Of a DNA stretch of 64,000 bases, positions 27,275-36,586 are shown in pieces. The stretch is taken from the NCBI GenBank assembly GCA_008690995.1, contig VRMN01000002.1:1240001-1304000 (forward strand). Reading direction: 5' to 3'. A program made the translations under genes and the position numbers. The notes beneath the pieces are model-generated. The model made no database searches. It was not told the DNA's origin and worked only from the letters and a program-made list of their open reading frames with translations. Source of the DNA: Porphyridium purpureum (taxonomy: Eukaryota > Rhodophyta > Bangiophyceae > Porphyridiales > Porphyridiaceae). Within the stretch, counting starts at the first letter, position 1, and each line of letters opens with the position of its first letter.

Positions 27275-27814
27275 TGCACTCACTTCCCGCTTCAGTCCGA
27301 CCACAGCCCCACGCTCCTCTCCAGACCGCTCTTTCCACCCACAATGTACAATCCTCTTCCTTCCTCTCTGTGTCTGTCTCTCTCTCTCTCTCTCCTTCTT
27401 CCTTTGCCGTCCCAGCCGAATCGCGTTCCACCTCTGTCCAAAATGGCTCGATCTCGTGCGGTGCGGATCCACCAGGCGCCCATAACAGCACGCGCACGTT
27501 CCACGTCGCTGAGATTCCGCTCTCTCTGGAACAATTGCGCCCGCCGTGGGTGGGTGGGCGCGGCGTTCATATGAAAACACACCACGTTTAATAGATACGC
27601 GGTACAGCCGCTGCTGTACGGCTTGGCGGCGGGCGCGTGTGCGTGGTCGATGCGCCAAGTCGCTCGCACGCGGCCAGAGTCGCCCGCAACACGTGATGCA
27701 CGCGCGCGCGCGCAAGGTGGGGGACGGCATTCGGAGCGGTTAATACATGGCAAGCGCACAGCGGGAGTGTATGTGTGCTACAGTTACAAGAACGGACGCC
27801 GCAGAAACGCAGCG
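27275..27814. promoter_or_regulatory. APX upstream region with GAGA tract and GTACAGC palindrome
   Basis: No gene. The + strand shows a CT repeat at about 27363-27393, which is GAGA on the APX coding strand 90-120 nt before its ATG. An inverted pair GTACAGC (27602-27608) / GCTGTAC (27613-27619) lies about 330 nt before the ATG. The latter belongs to the GTAC-core motif family seen elsewhere. Confidence 0.45.
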
Positions 27815-28534
27815 TTACTTGTCGTCCAGCTCGATCGCGTCTTGGTCAAAGTGGATGTGCAATGCCGGGTTCAGCAGCCACGGACGCACGGCGTGGTCCA
27901 TGAGGTAATGCGCAAACCAGTCGATCGGCTTGACAATCACCGGAATGGCGCAAAGCCCTACGAGCGTGCACGCGCTGTGCAGCGCGGATGCCGACACGGC
28001 ATGCATGTGGTTGTCCAGCAGCGCGTTGTTACCGGCAGCCATCGCGTGTTCGGAAAAGTACACGACGCGGTTGATGGTGAATCCAGGGAACACCACGCTG
28101 GCCAGCGTTTGCCAAATCAGCGTGTCCAGTGCAATGGCCGATTTGACCCGAGCGGCGTGAGCACCCTCACCGCCGCCGCGGCGCATGGCCTGGTACACTG
28201 CGTCCGCACATACGTACGAAAACGCAACACCGTAGGACAGCGCGACGCCAGGTCCGCCAATGAAGAAGCGAAACGCCTCGCCGCACTCATTCGTATATCC
28301 AATCAGACGCGCCGGCGTGTCGCGGAGAATATCAACTGTCCGTTCGTCGTTGCCCTTGCTGCCACTGTCCACCGCTACGAGCCGCGAACGGTTTTGGCGC
28401 ACCCGTGAGCGCTGTAAACGCGCACATATCCTCCGGCCCTCGGGCACCCACCCGCTCGACCGTGCATGCGGAGCACACAGTGCACCACTGACCACGCCCA
28501 GCGCGGACGGCAGCACAAAGCCCGCTGCGCCCAT
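27815..28534 (-). CDS. MTFP1/MTP18-like organelle fission protein
   Basis: MTFP1 (MTP18) is an inner mitochondrial membrane protein that affects fission in animals. The 239-aa product matches the domain closely: RDTPARLIGYTNECGEAFR (human RDTWVRFLGYANEVGEAFR), LSYGVAFSYVCADA, DTLIWQTLASVVFPGFTINR (human DTFVWQALASVAIPGFTINR) and IPVIVKPIDWFAHYLMD. It has three to four TM segments. The N-terminal 60 residues (MGAAGFVLPSALGVVSGALC and then Arg/Ser-rich) look like an organelle leader, and the early Phe would fit a red-algal plastid transit peptide as well as a mitochondrial one. The first ATG is 28534. Confidence 0.87.
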   Translation of the reverse strand: MGAAGFVLPSALGVVSGALCAPHARSSGWVPEGRRICARLQRSRVRQNRSRLVAVDSGSKGNDERTVDILRDTPARLIGYTNECGEAFRFFIGGPGVALSYGVAFSYVCADAVYQAMRRGGGEGAHAARVKSAIALDTLIWQTLASVVFPGFTINRVVYFSEHAMAAGNNALLDNHMHAVSASALHSACTLVGLCAIPVIVKPIDWFAHYLMDHAVRPWLLNPALHIHFDQDAIELDDK

Positions 28535-29344
28535 CGCTGCGAACCCTTTGCGAGCGCCCAACCACAAAACAATGCAGCTCCTTTCGCACACCCGCGTTTC
28601 GCACCGACTCTTATCGCCGAGGTGGCCCTAACAGCGCGCGCGAGCGAGCGAGTACCCGCGCGAAACCTCTCAATTACCGCGCGATACTATCTGCTTATCT
28701 GACTGTCTGACTGTCTGACTGTCTGACTGTCTGACTGTCTGACTGTCTTTCTGTCTTTCTGTCTTTCTGTCTGTCGGTCAGTCTAGCACCAATATTATGT
28801 CGGGGAGTGAATATTCTTTCTCACCACCCGTGAGTTGGTGGCTCTGCTTTATTTATATACCCCCGCCTGACTTCGGAAGGAGCCGTTGGATGAGAACAGT
28901 ATGCGGCATGTGCGCGAAAAGAGGAGAAAAAAAACGACGCCGCACGCAGCACAAATCGGCGCGCATATCAAAAGGGGCGCAAAAACATAGGAGCTTCCAG
29001 CCATGTCATTTTATAAGCTGTAAGCCGCGGTATTTAATATGTGTTGCGCGGCGCGGCGCGGTGGTGGGAGTACAGCATGAGTACTGTGCGCAGCGTCGGG
29101 TCGGGCTGTGCCACGAGTGAGACACATGGCAACGGGACCGAGTCAACGTACGTCATACTTCCTCGTCAATCACTCTCCGATCGCTCTCGATCTAGTTCTG
29201 CTCGCCGTCCATGAGCATGCATCCCAAACATGCCATGTCCAGTCTTTTCAAACATCGACATTCAATGCTTGAAATCCTCATGTCTGATCTCCACGCAAGC
29301 CACTGCGAAGAAAGGGTGCGATTGCGGATGCAGAACAACGTGCA
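28535..29344. other. Intergenic with microsatellite
   Basis: This lies between the MTFP1-like start and the stop of the first zinc-finger gene. It holds an octanucleotide repeat (listed separately), an A-rich patch near 28915-28935, and a close GTACAGC/GTACTGTGC pair at about 29069-29091. No gene recognised. Confidence 0.4.
28699..28786. repeat. Octanucleotide microsatellite (CTGACTGT)n then (CTTTCTGT)n
   Basis: About six tandem copies of CTGACTGT change into copies of CTTTCTGT and end in a CTGTCGGTCAGTC stretch. A similar TCTAGCTG octamer repeat lies at 33965-34001. Confidence 0.85.
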
Positions 29345-30688
29345 TCAGCCGAGCTCCGAATGGAAGGAACGCATGTGCCGCTTCCAGTTGCTTGTGGTCG
29401 AGAACAACGCGGTGCAGATTCCACACTCGAAATCGCGGCGCTTTTCGTGCACGGCGCGCACGTGAAGGCGCAAGTGGGACACTTGGCTGAATTTTCGCTC
29501 ACACTGTTGGCAAGCAAATGAATGCACGCCCTCGTGGACCGTCTTGACATGGCGTCGCAGATCGCTCGAACGCGAAAACACCTTGAAACAGACTGGGCAT
29601 TGATTGACATCATCCGAAGGACAGCGCTTCGATCCAGACCCTGATCCCGATCCTGACCTGGAATCTCGTTCCAGTAGACTATGCCTCCGGTCTGCCGCCA
29701 TGGCTTGCGGTGGCTCACTGCTTTCCCGCTCGAGTGATCGACTGTGCCAAATGGACGATGCTGTAGTCAGCCGGTCAAAGAACAAAAATTGGAGGTGGCT
29801 CATGTTCTTGTAAGATGACCCAAAAGATGCCTGGAATGCCGAGTTTGTCTTCGTCTTGAATGCAAGTTTCCCACTACCTAGGGAAGCCGTCAGCTCCATG
29901 TCGGGTGATGACAAGCGCTCGGCGATGAGACCATGATGTAAACTTGCAGAAAATTCCTTCCACGAATACGTTTCTGCGAGCTCTGCGTCGGACCTCCGGC
30001 ATGAATTTAGTCGCCAGCAGGCGCATGCTCCATAACTACACCTCTGCACGCACAAACCTGACCGCTCAAGAACTGCATGACTCAAAAGCGATGCACCCGG
30101 CTCGATGCGTGTGACGTGAAAGCCATCACTTCTCATCCTGAGATTGTCCCAATGTCGCATGAGAATGATGACAACGGAGCCGTCCGTACACGAGCTCACA
30201 TCCAAGAGCGCAAAACCGAAACGGGTTCTGAAAGCGGTGACACGGTGACCAGGGAGGACCGTGACGCCCTTGGGCATCGGATTCATCCACGAGTTGATCA
30301 TCATCACTGCATGCACAAAACGACTGTTCTTCATTTCTTGACACGTCGGAATCATGACTCCAAAGGTCACTTCGTTGAGGTGCTGCAGGTCAAAGTCCCA
30401 CACGACGGCATTGTCCATTTCCTCTTGGCTCGGCAGAGAAGGCAAACACGCCATTTCTCGCGATGTGAGCTGCTCCCCAAACTGATTAGTCACACCGAAA
30501 TCCGAGGACCACTCGTCGCGCTCCGTTCCATCAGCTTTTGATGCATTCCCATTGGACTCGTCCGTCGAGTCGAATCGCGAGCCCGCACCAGACTCGAGTG
30601 GCTGGTGAAGCCACCGCACGAGCCATGCGTTTACTTCCTCCTCTTCCAGCACAATCCTCAGCACTGACTGGAACGTCGAAGACGCCAT
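29345..30688 (-). CDS. C2H2 zinc-finger protein, paralogue 1
   Basis: The 447-aa product has three C-terminal C2H2 fingers with H-x(4)-H spacing: CPVCFKVFSRSSDLRRHVK, CQQCERKFSQVSHLRLHVR and CGICTALFSTTSNWKRHMR. The classical TGEKPY-type linkers are replaced by VHEG/VHEKRRDFE. The N-terminal 290 residues form a domain I do not recognise. It starts FQSVLRIVLEEEEVNAWLV, continues with IPTCQEMKNSRFVHAVMMIN and PGHRVTAFRTRFGFALLDVS, and includes VLERSGLCVQRCSYGACACW. The whole protein is paralogous to the next gene upstream on the same strand. A nuclear DNA-binding role is inferred from the fingers. Real ATG at 30688 (a GTG precedes it). Confidence 0.85.
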   Translation of the reverse strand: MASSTFQSVLRIVLEEEEVNAWLVRWLHQPLESGAGSRFDSTDESNGNASKADGTERDEWSSDFGVTNQFGEQLTSREMACLPSLPSQEEMDNAVVWDFDLQHLNEVTFGVMIPTCQEMKNSRFVHAVMMINSWMNPMPKGVTVLPGHRVTAFRTRFGFALLDVSSCTDGSVVIILMRHWDNLRMRSDGFHVTRIEPGASLLSHAVLERSGLCVQRCSYGACACWRLNSCRRSDAELAETYSWKEFSASLHHGLIAERLSSPDMELTASLGSGKLAFKTKTNSAFQASFGSSYKNMSHLQFLFFDRLTTASSIWHSRSLERESSEPPQAMAADRRHSLLERDSRSGSGSGSGSKRCPSDDVNQCPVCFKVFSRSSDLRRHVKTVHEGVHSFACQQCERKFSQVSHLRLHVRAVHEKRRDFECGICTALFSTTSNWKRHMRSFHSELG

Positions 30689-31199
30689 CACTTCACAGCT
30701 ACTGGCACTTTCCGGTCCGACATACCGAAAACTCCAGCCCGACCGATACCAACATCAAGACCTTGAACGCTCGCTTCTCGACTAGCCTCTCAGCGCGTTC
30801 AATCGCTGAAGCCGTGAAGGCACGTCACGTGTCAGTGCGACGGGAGACAACAACTGATTGCCTCACGGCTTTTCACTTTGCATAACGGTGTTCTATCCAT
30901 CCGAATCATATTCGCCACGCTCGCTAACCGTTAAGCTGTTTAACCGTTTCGTCGCTGGCTGTGTGTCCCGTGCCAGTTGTGCTGTTTACGGGTATGCGAG
31001 GTCAGACGATGGCATCGCGTCTCTGTACCTCAGCGTTTTGTCAGATCGAACGACTTCTTCGAGCGCGTTTTGCGTCCTCGGTCACCGAACGGCGGCAGCC
31101 GTGGCACTTGGAATGCGCTCCGTGGTGACTGGTTGGATTAACGGGAGGAATGAGCACAGCGAACGGCGGATGAAGTGAAGCATATGTCTGACGGCTGCT
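30689..31199. other. Intergenic between tandem zinc-finger paralogues
   Basis: This holds the promoter of paralogue 1 and the 3' end of paralogue 2. Repeated AACCGTT-like words occur at about 30926-30950, but I cannot assign them. No gene seen. Confidence 0.4.
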
Positions 31200-32513
31200 T
31201 TACTCTTCTGCTACTTCCTGGTGAACATTCCGCACGTGCCGCTTCCAATTGCTCATCAGTGAAAACGTCATCGAACACACAGAGCATTCAAAGTCGCGCC
31301 GCTTCTCGTGAACCACGCGTATGTGGGAGAGTAAGTTGGAGCGTTGACTGAATGTGCGACCGCATTCGTCGCACACAGATCGCTCCGCCCGCTCGTGGAC
31401 CATCTTCAGGTGACGCCGCAAGTCCCGACCTCGATTAAATACCTTGCCGCAGGTCTTGCACTGATGCGTGTCCGGGTCACTTTCGCCCTCCGGCTGAAAG
31501 CCGGAATCAACCGGAGAGTCCAAACGTTGGCGTTTCGTCACAGCCAGGTCCGAGTCAAGCATGACGGTCCAGTCGATTGTTCGCCGATGATGTATGGACG
31601 ACGCGGTGGTAAGACGATCAAAAAACAAGAACTTGACATGATCAATGTTCGGGTACATCGCACCAGATGTCACCTGAAACTTTGATTTCAGATTCAACTC
31701 GAACAAGAGACTTCCATCTCCCAAAAATGTCTGGCACTTCATGTCGGCATTTTCCAGTAGAATGGCTCGAAGCAATTCTTCATACGCTGCCGCAAAATCG
31801 ACCCAGGAATACTTTTGGGAGAGTTGATCCTCCGTCCTGCGACTCGAGATCGCACGCCAACACAAGCAGCTGCCAGGGGTGCATCCTTGCACACATAGAC
31901 CCGGGCGCTCAATCACCGTGTAGCTCAGTAGCTGCGCGCCAGGCTTGACACTAGGGGTGTGAAACGTCTCCACCTTGACGCGGAAGTTGTCCCACATGCG
32001 CTTCAGTGTCACAATGACAGAACCGTCGGTGCAAGAGGACACGGAAATGTAAGCAACGCCATATCGCGTTCGAAACGCTGAGAAGCGCAAGCCAGGAAGT
32101 ACCGACACGCCCTTTGGCAGAGGGACAACAGTGGTGTTAAGCATCATCACACCGTGCAGAAAGCGGCTCTGATTCGAGCCCAAAGACATTGGAATGAGGA
32201 CAGCACACGACAATTTTGTTTGATGCTCCATATCAAAGTCCCATATGATGGCCCGGTCCAGGTCTTCCTGGCGCGGGAGATACGGCATGCATGCCTTTTC
32301 TTGGGGCGCGATCGGATCGTTAAAGCTCGTCTGTACGTCGAAATCCGTCGAGAGATCGCTTGCCACAGAATCACGGGAAGCCTCCGACAGCTGCTGCGAG
32401 AAGGAACCCTCATCCTTATCGCGCCGTGGCTCTATCCACTTGACCAGCCACGTATTTATCTCCTCATCGGCCAACAAGATGTTCAACACAGACGGGAAAA
32501 CCTGCGCGGCCAT
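31200..32513 (-). CDS. C2H2 zinc-finger protein, paralogue 2
   Basis: The 437-aa product is collinear with its neighbour at 29345-30688. The N-terminus is MAAQVFPSVLNILLADEEIN then TWLVKWIEPRR, followed by WDFDMEHQTKLSCAVLIPMS and PGLRFSAFRTRYGVAYISVS. A Cys-rich strip VIERPGLCVQGCTPGSCLCW and FLFFDRLTTASSIHHRRTID come next. Three C2H2 fingers end the chain (CKTCGKVFNRGRDLRRHLK, CDECGRTFSQRSNLLSHIR, CSVCSMTFSLMSNWKRHVR). The shared CVQ-x-C-(x)n-C-x-C-W strip could be a further metal site. Nuclear regulator by inference. ATG at 32513. Confidence 0.87.
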   Translation of the reverse strand: MAAQVFPSVLNILLADEEINTWLVKWIEPRRDKDEGSFSQQLSEASRDSVASDLSTDFDVQTSFNDPIAPQEKACMPYLPRQEDLDRAIIWDFDMEHQTKLSCAVLIPMSLGSNQSRFLHGVMMLNTTVVPLPKGVSVLPGLRFSAFRTRYGVAYISVSSCTDGSVIVTLKRMWDNFRVKVETFHTPSVKPGAQLLSYTVIERPGLCVQGCTPGSCLCWRAISSRRTEDQLSQKYSWVDFAAAYEELLRAILLENADMKCQTFLGDGSLLFELNLKSKFQVTSGAMYPNIDHVKFLFFDRLTTASSIHHRRTIDWTVMLDSDLAVTKRQRLDSPVDSGFQPEGESDPDTHQCKTCGKVFNRGRDLRRHLKMVHERAERSVCDECGRTFSQRSNLLSHIRVVHEKRRDFECSVCSMTFSLMSNWKRHVRNVHQEVAEE

Positions 32514-33534
32514 TTTTGACCGCGGCGTTTACGTGTGAGCTCAAGCCGAGACCCACCAAAACACACACGCACCGTTCACCGCGTGCTTCGCGCCAACACG
32601 CCAACCACCCAACCAACACACAAGCGCCTCCCTCCACCAGACCGATTCTGACACCATACAATGCGCTCTCGCACTGTTCCCACCACCGCGGGCACTCGAG
32701 ACCAGTCTCTCTGTCCTCCCCCTTTTCTCCGTCCGTCCGTCCCATCCGCCCTCCCCTTTGACTCCTCGACACCAAGCACTCAAAAGTATGAGGATTTCAT
32801 TACACTTGTGTGCACTCAGACACGCAAAACACGCACACGCATACACAACCAGCCAGTAGGCAGATGCGTGAATCGGCCTTGGCATTTGCTTTTCGACCGG
32901 CCCTGCATTCAGTGAGTCCACCTCCTGAAAAAGGCACACGTTTTTCGCCCGTCCTCGCAGCGGGCGTGAGCTTTACAGAGCATACGGTACAGTGCGGCTC
33001 AAATATACGTGGAACGCGGGTGGCACGCTTGAGAAGCGCTCCTCGCTGGGGTGGTGGGGTATGCGCAAGTGACCTCCCGTAACAAACACCTTGTCTACTG
33101 CCGTCTTAACCTTGAAGAACGAAGAGAAACCTCTGCACCCCAGGCTCACCACAGTGGGACTCTTGCGGGGGTGTCGTGTACGTGCGCGAGTGTTTCTTGC
33201 ACCACGCGTTCCTCGCACACCATATTCGAGATTTACCACCTCTGTCAAATGTCTCTTTTGCCCTCTCCACACATGGAACTGAAAGAAGTTTGGAGTGGTC
33301 GAACTCAAATCTTGCGAAGATATGAGAGAGGAAAACAGATTCCAGTCTAGAAGGTGCGCGGCGCCTCGGAGCGAGAGTCGGCATGTACCCACTGGGACTG
33401 AAAGCACAATTTCTTCCCTTTCAACCGTGACTACAAAACGTCTCTCAATTGCAGAACAACAACCTTTGTCACTCTCCTTTTCTACTACGTCCGGCGCTGT
33501 TATCAGCAGTGTTCGAGAGTGGTTTTACCGCAGG
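32514..33534. other. Intergenic upstream of zinc-finger paralogue 2
   Basis: This stretch of about 1 kb has only overlapping low-quality frames. CT-rich runs (about 32700-32760) lie about 190-245 nt upstream of the paralogue 2 ATG. GGTACAGTGCGG at about 32987-32998 carries the recurrent GTACAGTG core. No gene recognised. Confidence 0.4.
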
Positions 33535-33919
33535 TCTTTTACTCTTACTCTCCCTACCTCTTCTGTCTCCAAGCAAGACCTGACCGCCTAATCCGCGCAG
33601 GCCAATTGCCTATTCATACCTTTATTTCCCGCCAGAGACAGCAAGACGCCGGAAGAAATATTAATGCAAATCATTGTCATTGTCAATTATTAGCGTGAAT
33701 AATTTACCAGGCACAGTTTTAGCTGTACTCAATTACTTTGAGGATTACCCGAACCCTCAATTTCTTGACCAGCGTATAAAGACGCGGCGAGCGGCGGCGG
33801 GAAAGTAGCCCTAGAACAAAAATAAAAGATTAGGCGTGTGTGGGAGAAGAACCAACCTTCCGCGCCGTGGGATAGCCTGTCGGGGAATAGAGCTGAATGA
33901 CGGTCACTTTTGCAAATCT

Positions 33920-33953
33920 AGAAGCTTCTGGAATTTTTAGAAGCTTCTAGAAA
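33920..33953. promoter_or_regulatory. Two heat-shock-element-like triplets
   Basis: AGAAGCTTCTGGAAT (33920-33934) and AGAAGCTTCTAGAAA (33939-33953) each fit nGAAnnTTCnnGAAn, the classical three-unit heat-shock element. A partial third copy lies near 34155. They sit inside fold-back element A. Function is inferred from the pattern only. Confidence 0.5.
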
Positions 33954-33964
33954 CGGTCCGACGG

Positions 33965-34001
33965 TCTAGCTGTCTAGCTGTCTAGCTGTCTAGCTATCTA
34001 G
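33965..34001. repeat. TCTAGCTG octamer tandem repeat
   Basis: Four to five copies of TCTAGCTG, the last one degenerate, lie inside fold-back element A. The octamer is close in pattern to the TCTGACTG repeat at 28.7 kb. Confidence 0.8.
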
Positions 34002-34363
34002 TGGGTTACCCGTTTCGAGTTAATCGAGCCGTTCTAGAAAAATTGGGTCGAACGGATAAAAACCTTGCTTGTTATCTCTTCAAGGTTAGTCACCTCGAAC
34101 GTTTCAGTTCACGCGAAACCGGCAAGCCATTAACCCGGTAGGCCGATGGACCGTTTCTAGAAGCTTCTAGAGGTTCTAAAGACTCCTAGACGTGCAGAAA
34201 TGACAATGATTTGCATTATCATTTCTCTTGGCGCCTTGCTGTCCGTAGCGAAAGTAAGGGTATAGAAAGGCGACGCGCCTGCCCTGACTAGCCGGTCGGA
34301 TCTTGCTCGGAGACAGAAGAGGTAAGGTGAAGAAGAGAGAGTGAACGCACAGCACTGAAAGCA

Positions 34364-34434
34364 CGCACCGACAGCTCCTGGACCGCAAGGGCGTCGATCT
34401 ACCCTTTTTCGCGTTCCGACAGCCACGCCGCCAT
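34364..34434 (-). mobile_element. Tc1/mariner transposase fragment, left-arm copy
   Basis: This is the inverted copy of 40506-40576. It encodes the first residues (MAAWLSEREK) and the start of the helix-turn-helix on the minus strand, then stops at the junction with fold-back element A. Confidence 0.6.
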
Positions 34435-34822
34435 CGTTCGGCCGTTGCGCGCTCACTTTCGATCCGGAGACTCTCCACTTGCGCACAGAAGGATCAATCA
34501 GCGAGCGAAGATCCTTTGAGCACCTTTTGATGGTCTGGGGAAAACAAAAATGCGCGCGCCGCGCCTTGGTTCATCGTCATGCTCGATGATGGCAGTGTTA
34601 AAAAAAAGAGTTAAGAATAAGTTTTCCACCTAGATAAGCTGTTTTACTGTGAGATCCAATTTTTCGGACCACAATGCAGGTGTTGCGAACATCTTGGCCA
34701 GAACTGTACATAACATATTTACTGTCATCGACTTTGTATAATACTTGAAAGTGAAGGCAGCTTCACGCAGGACTTCCACGCGCCCTTGCCGCGTCCTGAC
34801 TGCAATTGAAGCATTGACAAAA
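34435..34822. other. 3' flank of PiT copy 1
   Basis: This non-coding sequence is shared by both arms (its partner is about 40119-40505). It contains an A-rich run at 34599-34606. Nothing else is recognised. Confidence 0.45.
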
Positions 34823-36586
34823 TTATTTCTGCGCGATCAGAAGCTCTGACGGGAAGGTCAGCGTGCACGTCTGAATGTCTGCGTTGCCTGTGCACGTGTA
34901 CTCGTAGTCGTTGAACGAATCCTCAACACCGTTTCCAACAACAGCCGCCGGCGGCACAAACCACTGGCCCTGCGTTCCTCCGCGGCAGATCACGTACATC
35001 AGCGCGTTCATACCCATCGCAACCAGCGGCGTCAAAACCCACGACGCAATCACCTTGAGCAACAGCTTCCAGTTCACCTTCTTGTACCCCTGCGTCTCGC
35101 ACAGACCGGCACCAACCACTCCACCCACGCTGCAGTGCGTCGTCGACACAGGGATGCCAATGTACGAGGCTATCAGCACAGAGAACGCCGTCCCAAGCTC
35201 AGCGCTCAGACCACGGATCGGCGTCATCAGAGTAATGTTCTGCCCAATCGTGCGCATCACCTTCACGCCGAACAGCCACAGCCCGACAATAATGCCGACC
35301 GTGCAGTACGCCAGCGCCCAGTACTCGGGCGACGGCTTGCTGACCACGCTCGCGTACTCAATCGTCTGGTACACAGCAATCAGCGTTCCGCTCGAGTTGC
35401 CAATGTCGTTGGCGCCGAACGCAATCGCCTCATAGCACGCAGACACCATCTGCCCAAACGCAAAGCGCGACTCCAGCTCAGGGTGCCAGATGTCGTTCGG
35501 CACCAGCCCATCGGCCCGCAGGTCGGCGTCAGACCTCATGACCGAGCTCACCACAGACATCGCGTTCGAGCGCTGCGAAGCCCCAGACACGGCAGCAGCG
35601 CTGCCCACCGCGGCGCCATCGCAGCCGCCGATGCAGCCCAGCGCCATGCGCAGCGCCGCCGATGCAGCCGCCGATGCAGCCGCCGATGCAGCCGCAGCCT
35701 CCTCGTCGTGCTCGCTCGACGAGCTCACCTCGTTCAGTTCGTCCACATCCTTGGCCACAACCTCGTCCTTGTCGTGGAAGCCACCAATCAGCCCGCGCTT
35801 GGCATAGTATGCATTGATGGGCTTGTGCAGGTACACGATCCATCCAACTGTAAGCGCAGTCGCCACACCGAACGAAATGCCCAGGTTCATCCCCACCGCA
35901 TCGTCGTCGTAAGTGAACGTCACAAAGATCAGGAGGGTGATGAACGCCAGGAACACCACAATGCCCATGTAGTAGATCTGCTGCCTCAAGCCCCAATCCA
36001 GGCGCGACTCGTCCTGCTGCACCTTGCGAAGGAACCAGTGCTTCGCAGCGAGGTAGAATGCGGCAGAGAAAAGACCCGTCACCGTCGGGGACGCCACCCA
36101 CGAGATCACAATCTTGCCCACGCCCGGCCACCAGTCAATGCCAGACCCGCCAAACTGCACCAGCCCAAAGCCCATCACAGACCCGACAACCGTGTGCGTC
36201 GTCGACACAGGCATGCTCAGCCAGGTCGCAAAGCTCACCCACAGACCCGTCGAGATCGCCGCGGTCATCATGCCAAGCGCAAACAGCTGCGGAATGTCCG
36301 CAAACATCGTGTAGTTCACAATGCCCTTGCCCACGGTCTTTGCCACCTGCGACCCAATCGTCATGGAGCCCAGCGTGATGAAGATTGTCGCCGCTATGCA
36401 CGCCTGTGTCACCGTCAGCACCTTGGCGCCCACCGACGTGCCAAAGCAGTTGGCCACGTCGTTCGCGCCCATCGACGCGCCCTGCAGGAACGTCGCAATC
36501 AGGCAGATTGCGAAAATCCACTGCCACGGCTGCATCTGCGTGGTCCCCGAGAAGGAGTCAATGTTGTAAGTTATCGTCGTCTCCAT
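34823..36586 (-). CDS. PIT: Sodium/phosphate symporter, PiT family (copy 1)
   Basis: PiT/PHO89/SLC20 carriers import phosphate with sodium or protons across the plasma membrane. The 587-aa product has the two PHO4 half-repeats. Each carries the signature: GANDVANCFGTSVGAK near residue 36 and GANDIGNSSGTLIAVYQ in the second half. PVSTTHTVVGSVMG and PVSTTHCSVGGVVGAG pair in the same way. About ten TM segments flank a cytosolic loop with DVDELNEVSSSSEHDEE and an Ala/Ser repeat. In this copy the repeat tract reads ALRMALGCIGGCDGA, a local frame change that returns to frame before VGSAAAV. The ATG at 36586 is fixed by homology. Outside the tract the protein equals copy 2. Confidence 0.95.
   Translation of the reverse strand: METTITYNIDSFSGTTQMQPWQWIFAICLIATFLQGASMGANDVANCFGTSVGAKVLTVTQACIAATIFITLGSMTIGSQVAKTVGKGIVNYTMFADIPQLFALGMMTAAISTGLWVSFATWLSMPVSTTHTVVGSVMGFGLVQFGGSGIDWWPGVGKIVISWVASPTVTGLFSAAFYLAAKHWFLRKVQQDESRLDWGLRQQIYYMGIVVFLAFITLLIFVTFTYDDDAVGMNLGISFGVATALTVGWIVYLHKPINAYYAKRGLIGGFHDKDEVVAKDVDELNEVSSSSEHDEEAAAASAAASAAASAALRMALGCIGGCDGAAVGSAAAVSGASQRSNAMSVVSSVMRSDADLRADGLVPNDIWHPELESRFAFGQMVSACYEAIAFGANDIGNSSGTLIAVYQTIEYASVVSKPSPEYWALAYCTVGIIVGLWLFGVKVMRTIGQNITLMTPIRGLSAELGTAFSVLIASYIGIPVSTTHCSVGGVVGAGLCETQGYKKVNWKLLLKVIASWVLTPLVAMGMNALMYVICRGGTQGQWFVPPAAVVGNGVEDSFNDYEYTCTGNADIQTCTLTFPSELLIAQK

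Larger units (their letters stand above)
33535..34363. mobile_element. Fold-back element A (long inverted termini, non-coding)
   Basis: The left end (about 33535-33690) and right end (about 34187-34363) are inverted copies of each other. Both carry words such as CCTCTTCTGTCTCC, GCCAGAGACAGCA and ATGCAAATCATT or its complement. The interior holds heat-shock-element-like triplets and an octamer minisatellite. The same terminal sequence forms the palindromic element at about 41996-42385. No protein is encoded. It could be a non-autonomous DNA transposon of the fold-back type or a composite of related repeats. The ends are diverged, so it is old. Confidence 0.6.

Noticed and set aside
26630-27574. 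Plus-strand open frame of about 310 codons
   Set aside because: It is the antisense shadow of ascorbate peroxidase and runs on into the CT-rich promoter tract.
28699-28786. CRISPR-like regular repeat
   Set aside because: The units are 8 bp and directly adjacent without spacers. It is a microsatellite in a eukaryotic genome.
33535-34363. Elements A and B as a pair of retrotransposon LTRs
   Set aside because: Each carries its repeats in inverted, not direct, orientation and each is a self-contained palindrome-like unit, which fits a fold-back element better.
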